Source: Spongospora subterranea f. sp. subterranea (taxonomy: Eukaryota > Endomyxa: Phytomyxea > Phytomyxea > Plasmodiophorida). Taken from it: a stretch of 64,000 nt of DNA. The DNA is taken from the NCBI GenBank assembly GCA_049724395.1, contig JAUGWO010000062.1, positions 186,001-250,000 of the forward strand. The letters are read 5' to 3'. Shown piece by piece: positions 35,709-47,650 of this stretch; the stretch's first letter is position 1, and every line of letters starts with the position of its first letter. The notes beneath the pieces are model-generated. The model was not told the origin of the DNA, ran no database searches, and worked only from the letters and a program-made list of their open reading frames with translations. A program made the position numbers and the translations under genes.

Positions 35709-35930
35709 CCTCACTGAATTGCGACCGCAGCTACCCCTGGAATTGAACTATGCAACGGAGCCTAACGACTTTTCAGGCTGGAGTTGTGGTCAATGATGCC
35801 GATTAGTACGAGTAAAGTCCGTCACGTTCTCCAACTGGGGCAAACAGAACGACAACAGTGCCGCCAACTTATATAGGGCCAATGGGTAACGCGCTCAGTC
35901 AAGAGAATTTCAAGGCTTTTTTTATCGAAT

Positions 35931-37115
35931 CTATTTATTTACGGGTGTATCGGAAAGGCGTTCCTCCATATGAACGAAATCTTTTACTGATTCGGCCGAT
36001 GCCGAGAAAACCGGTGCGCTGGGATCAAGCGTCTTGAAATCTAAATCAAGCGGGTTTGACGAAATTGGTTCCAGTCCAACAACCACGATAGATTTCCACG
36101 TTTTGCTGTCTGGACTATCACTCCATTGCAACAGGGCGCCGCTTCCCGAGAGAACTGCCTGTTAAAATCTGAGTTCATTGCTTGTTTATTCAGAATTTCG
36201 ATAATACTCCTTACCTGCTGCAGTTTAAACCATTTTCGATGCTCCGTCTATATTGAACATTGAATCAACTGAAATATCCATGACTGATATGCAGACCTTT
36301 AATGCCTTGGTAAACATCGATCCTGTTCGTATTCGCTTTTTCAGGTAACCCTGAATCATTATTGGATTCTATAAATAAATTGAATACGCATGCGGTCAAA
36401 CAAAAAAGCAATCGACCTCCGGCTTATGGAATTTCAAATTATGTGGACCTAACGATCGATTTTGGACAATGACTTTGTTTGAGCCCACTGTTTTGACTTC
36501 TGCCTCGGTACCTTCTTCCCGATCCTTCGTGCTGTTAAGTACTTCAATTTGCTCCTAATTCAGAAAGGTTATCTGTTTAAGTTCTAACTATCGCGAGCTA
36601 TGGCTTACATTGGTGTTTTTACAAAGGCGTTCGTTTAAGTATGTTTTCTTCAATTTTGCTTCCATTGGCGCCATTAGCGCATTCAGAATTCTAGATCGTT
36701 CACTTGCAAGATATACGACACTATCGGTTTCTGAAGACCATTTGATCTGGAACAGTATTGACGAGTTTACGTCGAACAATATCGTATCGATATTTGATAA
36801 GGATCTAAACGGAAGATTATCATTTCGAACTTTTTACTCAAAGAATATGAGGGACCTTGTTTTGCCTGGTTCGGTCTGATCGTCAAATTGTTGGGTTACT
36901 GTTGCGTCTGTGTTGATTACCCATGCTATGCAGGCATTTGTCATCAAAAGGATGATACTTCCAAATTTGCAGAATACTGAACTGCTAGGTTTAAGGTATC
37001 CTGGACATGGAATAGGTGCCCGCTCCAAGCAGGGTTTGCTATACGAGAATACCCGAAATGCATTTCGAACAGGGTCTGGATGAGCACCGGTAGGTGAGCT
37101 ACCATCTTTTTCCAT
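35931..37115 (-). CDS. Uncharacterised single-pass membrane protein
   Basis: Minus-strand multi-exon gene. The first exon (from 37115, MEKDGSSPTGAH) is a Pro/Ser-rich cytosolic-type N-terminus followed by one hydrophobic helix (FGSIILLMTNACIAWVI). Later exons give a Lys-rich helical region (MEAKLKKTYLNERLCKN, about 36620-36670), a stretch GYLKKRIRTGSMFTKALK (about 36315-36345), and a C-terminal segment LLQWSDSPDSKTWKSIVVVG that with its neighbours faintly resembles a PH domain. Introns of about 45-55 bp are drawn between them but not all borders are certain. No family is recognised. Confidence 0.5.
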
Positions 37116-37285
37116 TAATGTTGAACGGCAGATTTAACAAGCGTACCTCAGGTCGACATTGTTAAATTATTTCCGATTTGATGTATTACTTAATAACAGG
37201 TTATGTGCATGATCTAGTTATATAAATATATGCAATAGCAACGAGAATTGAGGCAAATCTTTGATTATTCTAGTTTCGATTGATA

Positions 37286-38441
37286 TCATCTACCAGAACC
37301 CGAGAAAACAATGTCGATAACCGATCCCGATGTAACTCCATAATCTTTGAAATGTTGATTAACGTCCAGCACTTCATTATCAAGTAAGGCAACATGAGTT
37401 TCCTTTCGGACACCTCCCCAACAGTTGATTACCCGAAAAATTTGGTCTACCAAACCTTCAGACTCGACAAAAATGGTGACAGGTGGACCAGTTGGGAACT
37501 TGCAGATGAGCTCAATTATGTCATGATTAGGAGCGTTGAACGTATCCGGGGGACTTTGGTTTCGTGTTTCATGTGTCTCCCTTTGCTCATATGGATAGAG
37601 TTGAAAAGCAGCGGGCCATATCGTTGAAGGAATATCTCCAAATACACGATTGTAAAGTGACGTTGTTTGCATATAGCGAATTCTAGAAGAGCTAAAATCG
37701 TCCATATCGGCATCAGGACAGTAATGAATAAAGCGGCCGCAAATAGCTTGGCAGTCCAATGAATACCTGTTCGTGTCTAGAATATGGTGACGCCAGGCGA
37801 GATCTACAAGTGGGGAAGGACGAACACGAGTTACGTGCCAGTCATTGCACCGAATGATCAGCGATAGAAATCGGAAATATTCATAAACAACGTGCAGCGC
37901 CGTCTCAGGATCGATCCCGTCGATCCTTGTAAGCCGATTCACGAGAGTCATGGAGTCCAGAGTCTGAAATGCTTTCTCAAGATGAAAGATATCTTCAGAA
38001 ACGTTGCCAGGTATATTCGTGTTGGGACTATGTCGGAAGGAATCAGTCGATGGCGTAGGAGCTTGTATCGAATGCGAAGTTAAAGAAGCGGTTGGGATGC
38101 AAGGTTGACGGAATGTTTCGTTCCAAACGTCTGGTTGACCAGACATTTTGGGACTGCCTCCTGCTGCTTGGGCCATTTTTAGCAGCTTTTAATAAATCAC
38201 ATGCAGTGACCTGACGAAGTTTTTCTTTGCTTTGGTTATTGGCGCCGGATGCTTGGGCTAACTGTGCGGCGCGCATGAGGGTGACACAGTTTTCGGCAGG
38301 TCGATTCGGGCGCACTATGGGTCGGGAGTTGCCCAGTCTGACCATTTCCTCAAAGTCCTCTTCGTCGCTACTGCTCTCTATGCTAGAAGGAATAGACCTC
38401 GGCGACATGTGCCCGTTGTTGAAAGATATCGACGTGATCAT
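37286..38441 (-). CDS. GRDP-like domain protein with C-terminal ubiquitin-like fold
   Basis: The main frame (38176-37286, 296 aa) contains YRFLSLIIRCNDWHVT-like helices then RPSPLVDLAWRHHILDTNRY and CQAICGRFIHYCP (about residues 110-150). This is the signature of glycine-rich-domain-containing (GRDP/DUF1399-like) proteins (PT..DIDLVWHAHLL). The last ~80 residues look like a ubiquitin-like beta-grasp (IIELICKFPTGPPVTIFVESE ... LLDNEVLD ... SVIDIVFSG; pieces given separately). An upstream frame from ATG 38441 is acidic then basic and overlaps the main frame for about 130 bp. A short intron or a one-base indel must link them, unless ATG 38176 is the true start. Role unknown; plant GRDPs act in stress and growth. 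Confidence 0.6.
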
Positions 38442-39301
38442 CCTGGGATTTTATACACAATGAATGGCATAATCAGGTATCATTATCGTATGGATCAAGG
38501 CGAGGGCCTGTCACTTGTGCCCAGTTGGGGGTGTCAACCTCACTGGCCTGGTAACGATCGTGCAAGTATGTAGTAGCCACTCTATCTCTAGGACTATGGA
38601 CATGCCGGGATCAGTTTCTGTTACCATCTGACTTTGCACCCGGGGGGATGGATCCTGGTCCATTGGTGATCAAATCTGATATTTAGGGTACATGGGCTGT
38701 GACTTCGTGTCACCACCCATCCTCTCGACAAGTCGTACACACCTATGACTGAATTTCTACAGAACCTGTCTGTGGACGTAGACACCTCGAATATGACGTA
38801 AATCACAGTTACATGCATGGGTCCGGGGATAATTCGAACCCATTAAATAATTCATACGATGAAAAATTCTTGGAAGGTCATCCTTGATTACATAAAGTTA
38901 CAAACGTTATGCAATAAAAAATGCCTAAAAACGTAATGTTGAAACTGTTAAATGCCCATACATAACATGTGAGGAACATGACAAAGATTAAGAACGCCTG
39001 GATTCTGATATCCTGTTTTTGATTTGAGTTGTTTTGACTGAAAATTATGTTGCAAAAAAAACTGCTGCCAGTTTAGAACTTCTGCTACCGCAACTCCCTA
39101 ACCGGAGAATAAATTGAAAGTGCAGCATGTCAGCTAAATTCCAGCGATTAAGAAACAGCAAGGTTGAGGCTTAGAATGGGCTACCCCCACTTAGGCTACC
39201 TTGACGGACTTACGTTCACAGTCAAAACCTTGCGGAACTTGCAAAGTGTTAATCGTGATCATATTTGCTGTAATGCAGTTCGAGATCGACACATTTAATC
39301 A
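38442..39301. other. Divergent intergenic region upstream of PEX1
   Basis: About 860 bp between a minus-strand and a plus-strand gene. It is AT-rich on the right side. No coding frame, RNA gene or repeat was recognised; a minus frame at 38621-38818 has no support. Confidence 0.4.
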
Positions 39302-42300
39302 ATGAACTCAACGCAAGCACTATTAGTACGATGGAATGGATCTGTCCGATCCTGCCATGCGTTCATCCCAGAGCCATGGTTTAGCCAGATGCGATCCGCT
39401 GTTCCTATTTCCTGGACGGGATCGATTCCTGTTCTGATCAGCTGGGATGATAGGAGTTTATTTCTTGGAGCATCGACGTTGAGGCCATGTCCAACAGGTA
39501 ATTGTATTGAGCTGTCTGCAGTATTTGCCAAATCTGTCCACATTCCTGAGAATGTACAAGTCACTGTCTCATCACAACAGTAAGTCCTGTCACCCTTTTT
39601 ACTTCGCTGTTCGATGAAGAATTGCGTCAGAAAATACCTGTCTGTCCCGATTTGCCCGACGCTTTGCGTTGAACCTGAAAGCGCTGATGATTGCGAAATA
39701 ATTTACGCATTAGGTACACCGTGTTCTGGCCTTCGATCTTACGACATTGATTATATTATTAGCTGGACAATTGGAAGCGCAGATATTAAACCAGGTTGAT
39801 GTTGTACAACCCGGCTTGACAGTACCCCTGTGGATTCATGCACAGACTGTGGTTCGAGTTCGCGTTCTTTCAAACCATGGAGTCTCTGATTCTGATTGTA
39901 TTCGACTTGGAAAAAATACTGCAATATCCGTTAATTTCGTAAAGCGGGTTCTTGCTCCCCCATCGTCTCCAAGATCTGTGTTCTCTGCTCGTCTCCGCGT
40001 TGATCATTGCACTCACGATATCAGCCAGCAGTGTATTGGGGTGCCTCCAGAGGTCATGGCGAACCTGGGACTTTTCACATTCGTACATGTTCGGTTTGGA
40101 AAGAAGGAGGCGATGGCACAAGCTGTATCTTGGAGGAACTGTCCTCCCGGTCATGTGCAAATGCGAGCATGCATGAGAGAGCGCTTAGGGCTTCAAAGAT
40201 TCGACTCCGTTATTATCTCGGCTCTGGAATCTCTGCCAAACCAAATTGACGCTGCAGACACGCAATCCATACCTGCGTTAAATGTTCACGCCAGCGAAAC
40301 TTGCACCACTCGGGGGGAAGTTGCCATTGAGGTCGAACAAGAAATAATTGTACTTGACCCCGATGCTATTATAACTGATATCAGCGGCCAGAGCTGGTGC
40401 ATCCGCGTTGAGGAACCACTTATATTATACGGGCGTGGCCGCCTTTCCTTCAACATTACATGCGTTGGTGAAATCAGTATACCAAACATCGAAGTGGATG
40501 TGACCCGTCCACCACAATCGTGCTCAGCATATCCGTCAGAATTGGCCGCATCATTGTCAAGACTTCGCACTTGCTTGAACGGCGCTTCCCAAACCCTGCC
40601 AGCTGCGTCTCCACCTATTCAACCACGGCTTCGATATTTCGGTGGCCTTTGTTTTTCCGGCAATTCTGGTGTCGGCAAAACACATTTCCTACGCGCTTTG
40701 GCTTCACATTTGCAATCAGATCGGAATACATTAGCTGCATGTTGTTGGGTCGATTGTGCACCTATAATTAGTGACAAAATCGATGACATCAAATGTGCAA
40801 TCCGTCTAGAAGTATCGAAAGCGATTTCAAAGGCCCCGACGTTATTGGTCTTTGACGACCTTGATAGGTATGCGGGATTCTATGCTTCAATGGTTTAAAC
40901 ATGAAGGAAATCGTATAATAGGCTCATGCGTGCTTCCAAAGATGAAGAAGGCAACGGCTTGCGAAGTTCTCAACTTGCCGAATTCCTTGCCGACCTTCTC
41001 GTTAATGTTCGCTCATGCTATCCCCTTTTGCCAATTGCATGGGTAGCCTCCGTTCGTTCTTATGGGGACCTTCATCCATCGTTACGTCTACCTGGAGTTT
41101 TCTCCAGTGAAGTTGTATTACCAGCTCCTGATTCAATCAGGCGGGGTATGATATTCCGGGATATTCTGCTGTCACGACCTGCTTGCACAGCACAAGTTGA
41201 TTTTGAATCATTCGGGGCTGATACGGAAGGGTTTATTGCCCAGGACATCATGATTGTCGCTGAACGCGTCTTCCATAGTGCTATTGCTCGAACGCCAGGA
41301 TCAGCTTTGACAATTACCAGGTATCAAGGTTAGACTCAATCCAAAAAACCGCTCATTTGATCACTTTTCTACAGTCAATATGTTGAGAACACCCTGGCTG
41401 CGTATGTGCCATTATCACACCAAAAGGCGGATCTCAAGTCGTCGGAAACAGTGTGGGATGATATCGGAGGTCTTGATGAAAGTTAGAACTACTCTAATTG
41501 AAACGTTTGAATTGCCCACACGGTATTCGTTTCTCTTCGAGAAATCTCCATTGAAACTGCGATCTGGGTTACTTCTTTATGGTCCTCCCGGATGTGGAAA
41601 GTAATAATCTCAGTTTCGTTAAGTCTCCGATTGTATTAATAGTTACAAATGCAGGACGCTGGTTGCTTCTGCCGTTGCACGTGAATGCGGAATGAATTTC
41701 ATCTCAGTTAAGGGCCCAGAGTTGTTAAACAAATACGTAGGCGCCAGCGAGCAGGCGGTTCGCGACCTATTTTCACGCGCCGCAGTTGCCGCACCGTGTT
41801 TGCTGTTTTTCGACGAGTGCGAGTCTATTGTACCTCGTCGAGGAGCCGATAACACCGGTGTCACTGATCGTGTTGTTAACCAAATGCTTTGCCATTTGGA
41901 CGGAGTTGAGAACCGATCCGGAGTGTTCATTCTTTGTGCCACAAGCCGTCCTGACCTGATGGACCCAGCTTTGCTGCGTCCTGGCAGAATTGACAAATGC
42001 TTATACTGTGGCGTTCCTGATGAAATTGCTCGTCTTGGCATTTTGAAAGCGCTCCTACGGAAATTGACAGTGGACTCAGACGTTGATCTCGCATCCATTG
42101 CCAAACGAACCGTCAACTTTACTGGTGCTGATATTCAAGGTCTCCTCAATTCAGCACATCTCCTAGCCGTTCACGAGGCAATCAATTCTCGATCCGAGTC
42201 TGTCACATTATCGATGGAACAGCTCGAAGAGGCGCTCCGGTCTTCTAGAGTATCAGTATCAACTGTAGAAAGGACCCGGTTTCAATCAATATACGCAGCG

Positions 42301-42378
42301 TTTATTGGCGCAAAACCATCCGATTTCAACCTTCACTTGCGCGAAGGGAAAGTCGGTTTTCGTACGACTGTAAAATAA
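39302..42378 (+). CDS. PEX1: Peroxisome biogenesis AAA+ ATPase PEX1 (with one apparent frameshift)
   Basis: PEX1 with PEX6 extracts the PEX5 receptor from the peroxisomal membrane. Exons from ATG 39302 join across short introns (for example at about 39580-39638). The N-terminal domain has [18 protein letters not shown] and [21 protein letters not shown], as in PEX1. The D1 ATPase has [11 protein letters not shown] and LLVFDDLD. The D2 ATPase has [21 protein letters not shown] (split by an intron), [50 protein letters not shown], typical of PEX1. One extra A at about 41479-41481 (GATGAAAGTTAG) breaks the frame just after GGLDE; the tandem copy downstream has the expected sequence there. The 3' half is duplicated. 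Confidence 0.88.
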
Positions 42379-42793
42379 ATTATTATCATTGTATGTAGTG
42401 TCTTGGATGTTGGTAAACCAGTGAAAACCACGTTCTGTTATATTGGCCAGACGTTTAAACATGAAAAAGAGGTCAATCTAACTGTCTGTTCGATTTGAGG
42501 CGGACGGCATGTTAGAGAGAGCAATACGCTAAATGAGACGCAATTTGAGGACCTCTGTAGCATACACACGAGAGGGGCAACGCGCTAAATAAATGATATG
42601 TCCCGTAATGATTTGAGGACCTCGGTACTACCTATAAACATACGGGCAACATTCTAGAAGGGCAACACGCTATATGTCACGCAATTTGAGGACTTCTGAA
42701 GACGGACGGGATTTTAGGGGGGATTTGGGGTGAGTTTATAACGAGATCATATGATCGTCAACAGACAATACCATCTATATCGATAACTTGTCA
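42379..42793 (+). promoter_or_regulatory. PEX1/antiporter spacer with a degenerate short repeat
   Basis: The spacer (and its copy at about 44137-44532) holds four related blocks with the core ATTTGAGG, three of them ATTTGAGGACCT or ATTTGAGGACTT, at about 42491, 42542, 42610 and 42683. GGCAACRCGCTAWA-like strings lie between them. Both flanking genes are on +, so this should include the antiporter promoter; a regulatory role is inferred. Confidence 0.4.
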
Positions 42794-42967
42794 ATGTGGT
42801 TTACGCCCTGTGTTTTCGTCCTGATCCACGTGGCGGAGGTCATCATGGCACAGTACAGTACCGGTTTACCATCTCCCTCCGACCCGACCACTACTCAGCT
42901 CCCTTCAATGTCGGCAATCAACAGTTCATCACCAGTTCAGATATTCCACAATAACTCTATCGCTCCT
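42794..42967 (+). pseudogene. Orphan copy of antiporter exon 1
   Basis: ATG 42794 opens a 58-codon copy of the antiporter's signal-peptide exon (MWFTPCVFVLIHVAEVIM...NNSIAP), with the same GTTGTG donor. The normal acceptor and the rest of the gene are missing because the next unit of the duplication begins within the intron. Unless a cryptic acceptor is used, it ends soon after without a transporter domain. Confidence 0.75.
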
Positions 42968-43017
42968 GTTGTGTTCGTCTGTTCGTCTTCTGTCCGCAGA
43001 TCTACTCAAATTTTCTC

Positions 43018-44136
43018 GCTGAACGCGTCTTCCATAGTGCTATTGCTCGAACTCCAGGATCAGCTTTAACAATTACCAGGTATCAAGGTTAGACTCAATC
43101 CAAAAAACCGCTCATTTGATCACTTTTCTACAGTCAATATGTTGAGAACACCCTGGCTGCGTATGTGCCATTATCACACCAAAAGGCGGATCTCAAGTCG
43201 TCGGAAACAGTGTGGGATGATATCGGAGGTCTTGATGAAGTTAGAACTACTCTAATTGAAACGTTTGAATTGCCCACACGGTATTCGTTTCTCTTCGAGA
43301 AATCTCCATTGAAACTGCGATCTGGGTTACTTCTTTATGGTCCTCCCGGATGTGGAAAGTAATAATCTCAGTTTCGTTAAGTCTCCGATTGTATTAATAG
43401 TTACAAATGCAGGACGCTGGTTGCTTCTGCCGTTGCACGTGAATGCGGAATGAATTTCATCTCAGTTAAGGGCCCAGAGTTGTTAAACAAATACGTAGGC
43501 GCCAGCGAGCAGGCGGTTCGCGACCTATTTTCACGCGCCGCAGTTGCCGCACCGTGTTTGCTGTTTTTCGACGAGTGCGAATCTATTGTACCTCGTCGAG
43601 GAGCCGATAACACCGGTGTCACTGATCGTGTTGTTAACCAAATGCTTTGCCATTTGGACGGAGTTGAGAACCGATCCCGGAGTGTTCATTCTTTGTGCCA
43701 CAAGCCGTCCTGACCTGATGGACCCAGCTTTGCTGCGTCCTGGCAGAATTGACAAATGCTTATACTGTGGCGTTCCTGATGAAATTGCTCGTCTTGGCAT
43801 TTTAAAAGCGCTCCTACGGAAATTGACAGTGGACTCAGACGTTGATCTCGCATCCATTGCCAAACGAACCGTCAACTTTACTGGTGCTGATATTCAAGGT
43901 CTCCTCAATTCAGCACATCTCCTAGCCGTTCACGAGGCAATCAATTCTCGATCCGAGTCTGTCACATTATCGATGGAACAGCTCGAAGAGGCGCTCCGGT
44001 CTTCTAGAGTATCAGTATCAACTGTAGAAAGGACCCGGTTTCAATCAATATACGCAGCGTTTATTGGCGCAAAACCATCCGATTTCAATCTTCACTTGCG
44101 CGAAGGGAAAGTCGGTTTTCGTACGACTGTAAAATA
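43018..44136 (+). pseudogene. Second copy of the PEX1 D2 half
   Basis: Repeats the PEX1 sequence from [12 protein letters not shown] through the stop codon. It keeps the correct frame at GGLDEVRTTL, where copy 1 does not, but has an extra C at about 43676-43678 (GATCCCGG) that breaks the frame after GVENRS. It lacks the N-terminal and D1 domains and its own start. It is probably non-functional unless it is part of a chimeric transcript. Confidence 0.75.
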
Positions 44137-44532
44137 AATTATTATCACTGTATGTAGTGTCTTGGATGTTGGTAAACCAGTGAAAACCACGTTCTGTTAT
44201 ATTGGCCAGACGTTTAAACATGAAAAAGAGGTCAAGAGGCGGACGGCATGTTAGAGAGAGCAATACGCTAAATGAGACGCAATTTGAGGACCTCTGTAGT
44301 ATACACACGAGAGGGGCAACGCGCTAAATAAATGATATGTCCCGTAATGATTTGAGGACCTCGGTACTACCTATAAACATACGGGCAACATTCTAGAAGG
44401 GCAACACGCTATATGTCACGCAATTTGAGGACTTCTGAAGACGGACGGGATTTTAGGGGGGATTTGGGGTGAGTTTATAACGAGATCATATGATCGTCAA
44501 CAGACAATACCATCTATATCGATAACTTGTCA

Positions 44533-46539
44533 ATGTGGTTTACGCCCTGTGTTTTCGTCCTGATCCACGTGGCGGAGGTCATCATGGCACAGTACAGTAC
44601 CGGTTTACCAACTCCCTCCGACCCGACCACTACTCAGCTCCCTTCAATGTCGGCAATCAACAGTTCATCACCAGTTCAGATATTCCACAATAACTCTATC
44701 GCTCCTGTTGTGTTCGTCTGTTCGTCTTCTGTCCGCAGATCTACTCAAATTTTTCTCAGGAACTTTCGGAACTTGAACTACTTCAGAAACAGTTGTCGGA
44801 GTCGCTTTTTCAAATTGAAAAAGAACGGCAGTCGAATGTTGATTTGGCCAAGGAATTGTCCGATCTAAAAATGGGCAATGCCGCTGCTGATGCCAAATTA
44901 ATCGATTACGACACCGGAATGGTTCAGTTAAAGAACGGTTCGCTTGAATCCATTACGGGAGGTGACGAGAAGGCTGTGGACCCAGCCCTTCTTCAAGAGA
45001 GCCCAACATTTGTTGCCGACCTCGTCTGCCTACTGATTGCGGCCACAATAGCCGCCGCCGTTGCCGAGTACTATCGCCTTCCCGTATTTCTAGGTACATT
45101 CGTGTGTTGATGCACAACCGCTGAACCGCATTTTGCTGAGAACTGCCTGGTTAGGGTTTATTATTGGAGGAATGTTGGTTGGCCCAAGCGGCTTGAACTT
45201 TCTTCATCCGTCAAATGTCAAATACATCGATAGTTTAGCTCAAGCCGGTATATCGCTATTGCTGTTTGAAAGCGGCGTATCTTTCGGAAGAGAGAAAAAT
45301 GTGGAACGCTCTTATCGTATGACGATTTTTGCATTTCTGATGCAGTTCCTAATCATTATCATGCTCGTCCCTACCGTTATATCGAGGTTTATAACGATTC
45401 ATGCCAGTTTTCAATCAACGATCATTTTTGCGTTGTGCATGTCGTTATCAAGCTCAAATTCGATCTGGGAGCTTAAACACGAATCGTCCAACTCGAATCA
45501 GAAGTCGGTTAGAATGGCGTTGGCGATCGTATCGGGCCAGGATCTGTTTATGGGGTTCTTGCTTTGTTTACCGGTTAGCACATCCAAGGTGTTGAATCCT
45601 CAAATATTTTCAACTGTGCTGTGCTTTGTCAACCATTAGGATGCTCTTTATTTCGGTCCACTTGGCGTATTTATCGTTATGAAACAACTCATTTATGGAG
45701 CGGCTCTTGCTTTCTCATCAGTTTGGTTTTCTCGTCGAATATTGCCACAACTAATGCATGTATTTTTGGACCGCCCCGCGTCGAAGCTGTTTTTGCTGTC
45801 GATCCTCTCGCTTTGCACTGTTTTCAGTGCTGTATCCACATTAACGGGATTATCCACCGAGTTCGGTGCGATGACAGCAGGTTCGGTTTTTCCTCACCTG
45901 TACATTATAGTAAAATTCGGTACAGGCATGACGTTGTCGAATTCCGACCTTGGCAAGACCGCGCTTACCAAGCTTCGTCCGCTTTCCCATCTGTTTTCAG
46001 GTCAAATAAGAAGTCCTCAATCTCTGATCTTCAAATCTCAAAGCTTGTGTACAGGGATCCTATTTGCCAGTATTGGGATGTTGTTATCTCCTAGGTTCAT
46101 CCTAACCCATTTAGGGACATTATGTGTCACACTACTCTTTGTGGTGTTGGTCAAATTTCTCTCTGGATTTGTCGTTGCCCACTCCCTTGGCCAATCGAGA
46201 CGCTGCGCAATGACAATCGGACTAAGTATCTCGACCGTCGCCGAATTCAGCATGATTTTGGCTGCCAAGGTAGTAGATGATTGATTGCCTTATATTGTGG
46301 TGTTTATTATTTATTGCCTATAGGGATATCAGCTGGAAATCATCAGCCGCTCCCATTATCTACATGTTCTAGCGGTGACTTTCCTTTCATTTGTTATTTC
46401 CCCAATGATATACCAGTTTTCATCGTTGCTTCATGATTCGGATCATAATGAATCACCTGTTCGCCGTCGCTCCTCTGGAAATGAGGATGAAGACAAGGGT
46501 TTGGACGAAGATGCTCCTATTCTTATACACAGGCTGTGA
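44533..46539 (+). CDS. TMCO3-like cation/proton antiporter (CPA2 family)
   Basis: Exon 1 (ATG 44533) encodes a signal peptide (MWFTPCVFVLIHVAEVI) and a Ser/Thr-rich lumenal stretch. A 52-bp intron leads to a coiled coil (ELSELELLQKQLSESLFQ). The CPA2 transporter core follows: FVADLVCLLIAATIAAAVAE, RLPVFLG joined to GFIIGGMLVGPSGLNF, SLAQAGISLLLFESGVSF, CMSLSSS, later GLSTEFGAMTAGSVF and SLGQSRRCAMTIGLSI. This order (signal peptide, coiled coil, Kef/NHE-type membrane domain) is that of TMCO3. It likely exchanges K+ or Na+ for H+ at an internal membrane. The C-terminal tail is acidic. Its first exon and promoter are duplicated upstream. Confidence 0.8.
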
Positions 46540-46559
46540 TTGTGTATTGTTTTGTGCCT

Positions 46560-47650
46560 TTATTTAATGACTTCGCCTGCACAGGTCCAGTAACTAGTGT
46601 TTAGGCAGGTTGGGAACCAACTCGGAACAGAGCAATAGAAGCATTTCCTCCCTGACTGGACTTCGTTGGCGTTGAGTATAGCGCTGGCCAATAGCAGCAG
46701 CCAGCAGATCCCTGCCAACAGTTCGGTCAATCGCAACGGAGACGGTTGAATTACGACGCCAATCTTGATTGTTTCTTTGAGAATTGCCAAGCCAGCAAGA
46801 AATCCCATTCCTAAAGCGAACAGAATGGTTAGCGATTACCGAAGCCATGGTCAGAAATCATCATACCGAACGACACCATCATTGCCAGGCTATCGATCAG
46901 TGGCATCGATCCAATCAACCCCCCAATAACTCCCAATATCAGAACCGTCAGGATTGCGCGTTTAGTTCTCCCTCCTCTCAATGCCAGGCCGTTCTTGATG
47001 ATGTCAGCGAGGCGTGCTCCAATCAGGCCAGCAGCAGCGGCTGATCCTCCAGCCGAAAACACGTTCGGCTCAAATACACTGCTGACAATCATTCCTGTGG
47101 CGCCCGACGTGAGATATATGAAGATTATTGGTCGGAATCCGAAGGCGGATTCGATCGGGACGCCCAAGAGAAGTAGGACAAACAGATTGAAGACGAGATC
47201 GCCAACCCCTGCTTGCAGGAATATAGATGTGGCAAATCTCCACCATTCATGTCTGTGGAAGATGTTGAAACTGTTTTTCAATCCGTATTGGTCGAGGATG
47301 GTAGATTTCACCCCAAATAGCGGATTATCATGGATCGGAGCGTATCTCCATTGATTCCTCCCAAATATGGCCAGTAGTGAGATCACGCCGAATAAGACCA
47401 GGGCGTCGATCACCCATACAGATTGTGTCACCAGCTCAGGCTCAGGGTGGTAAACGCTCTCCGGTCCCCAGACCGAGAAGCATTCTGCTGGCTCCTGACT
47501 GGAATAACGAATGATCTGGCGCTGTTCAGGTTCTACTGGATACGTCTCCAAGGCCTGTTCGGACCCCTCATCCGGTTCGTCTTGCTGTATCCGTATCTGA
47601 TCAGGCGCCATGGCATATCCATCAATTTTAACGCTGCTTGAGGCGGTCAT
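46560..47650 (-). CDS. Rhomboid-family pseudoprotease
   Basis: Two minus exons (47650-46867 and 46810-46560; 56-bp intron) with start ATG 47650. A ~90-residue cytosolic N-terminus precedes six or seven membrane helices. Rhomboid landmarks are present but altered. WWRFATSIFLQAG is followed by GDLVFN, so the usual His of 'HLxxN' is absent. The serine loop reads AGGSAAAAGLIGA instead of GASG. In the last core helix IDSLAMMVSFG joined to MGFLAGLAIL has Met where active rhomboids have the catalytic His (VDxxAHxGG). Without that His it should not cleave peptides, so an iRhom/Derlin-like binding or trafficking role is inferred. Confidence 0.75.

Larger units (their letters stand above)
41259..44757 (+). 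repeat. Tandem duplication, units 41259-43017 and 43018-44757
   Basis: Two head-to-tail copies of about 1.75 kb are nearly identical: roughly ten single-base differences plus a 20-bp deletion in copy 2 (copy 1 at about 42477-42496). Each unit contains the D2 half of PEX1, the PEX1 3' flank, and the promoter, first exon and most of intron 1 of the following antiporter gene. The junction lies at TTTTCTC/GCTGAACG (about 43016), with a 2-bp overlap (TC) shared by both ends. Confidence 0.95.

Noticed and set aside
38800-38840. tRNA-like B-box string (TTCGAA with CC flanks)
   Set aside because: The surrounding sequence does not form a T-arm or acceptor stem. No tRNA or rRNA gene was found in the window.
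43544-44137. Independent AAA+ gene of 197 aa
   Set aside because: It is the frame-shifted 3' part of the duplicated PEX1 D2 domain, not a separate gene.
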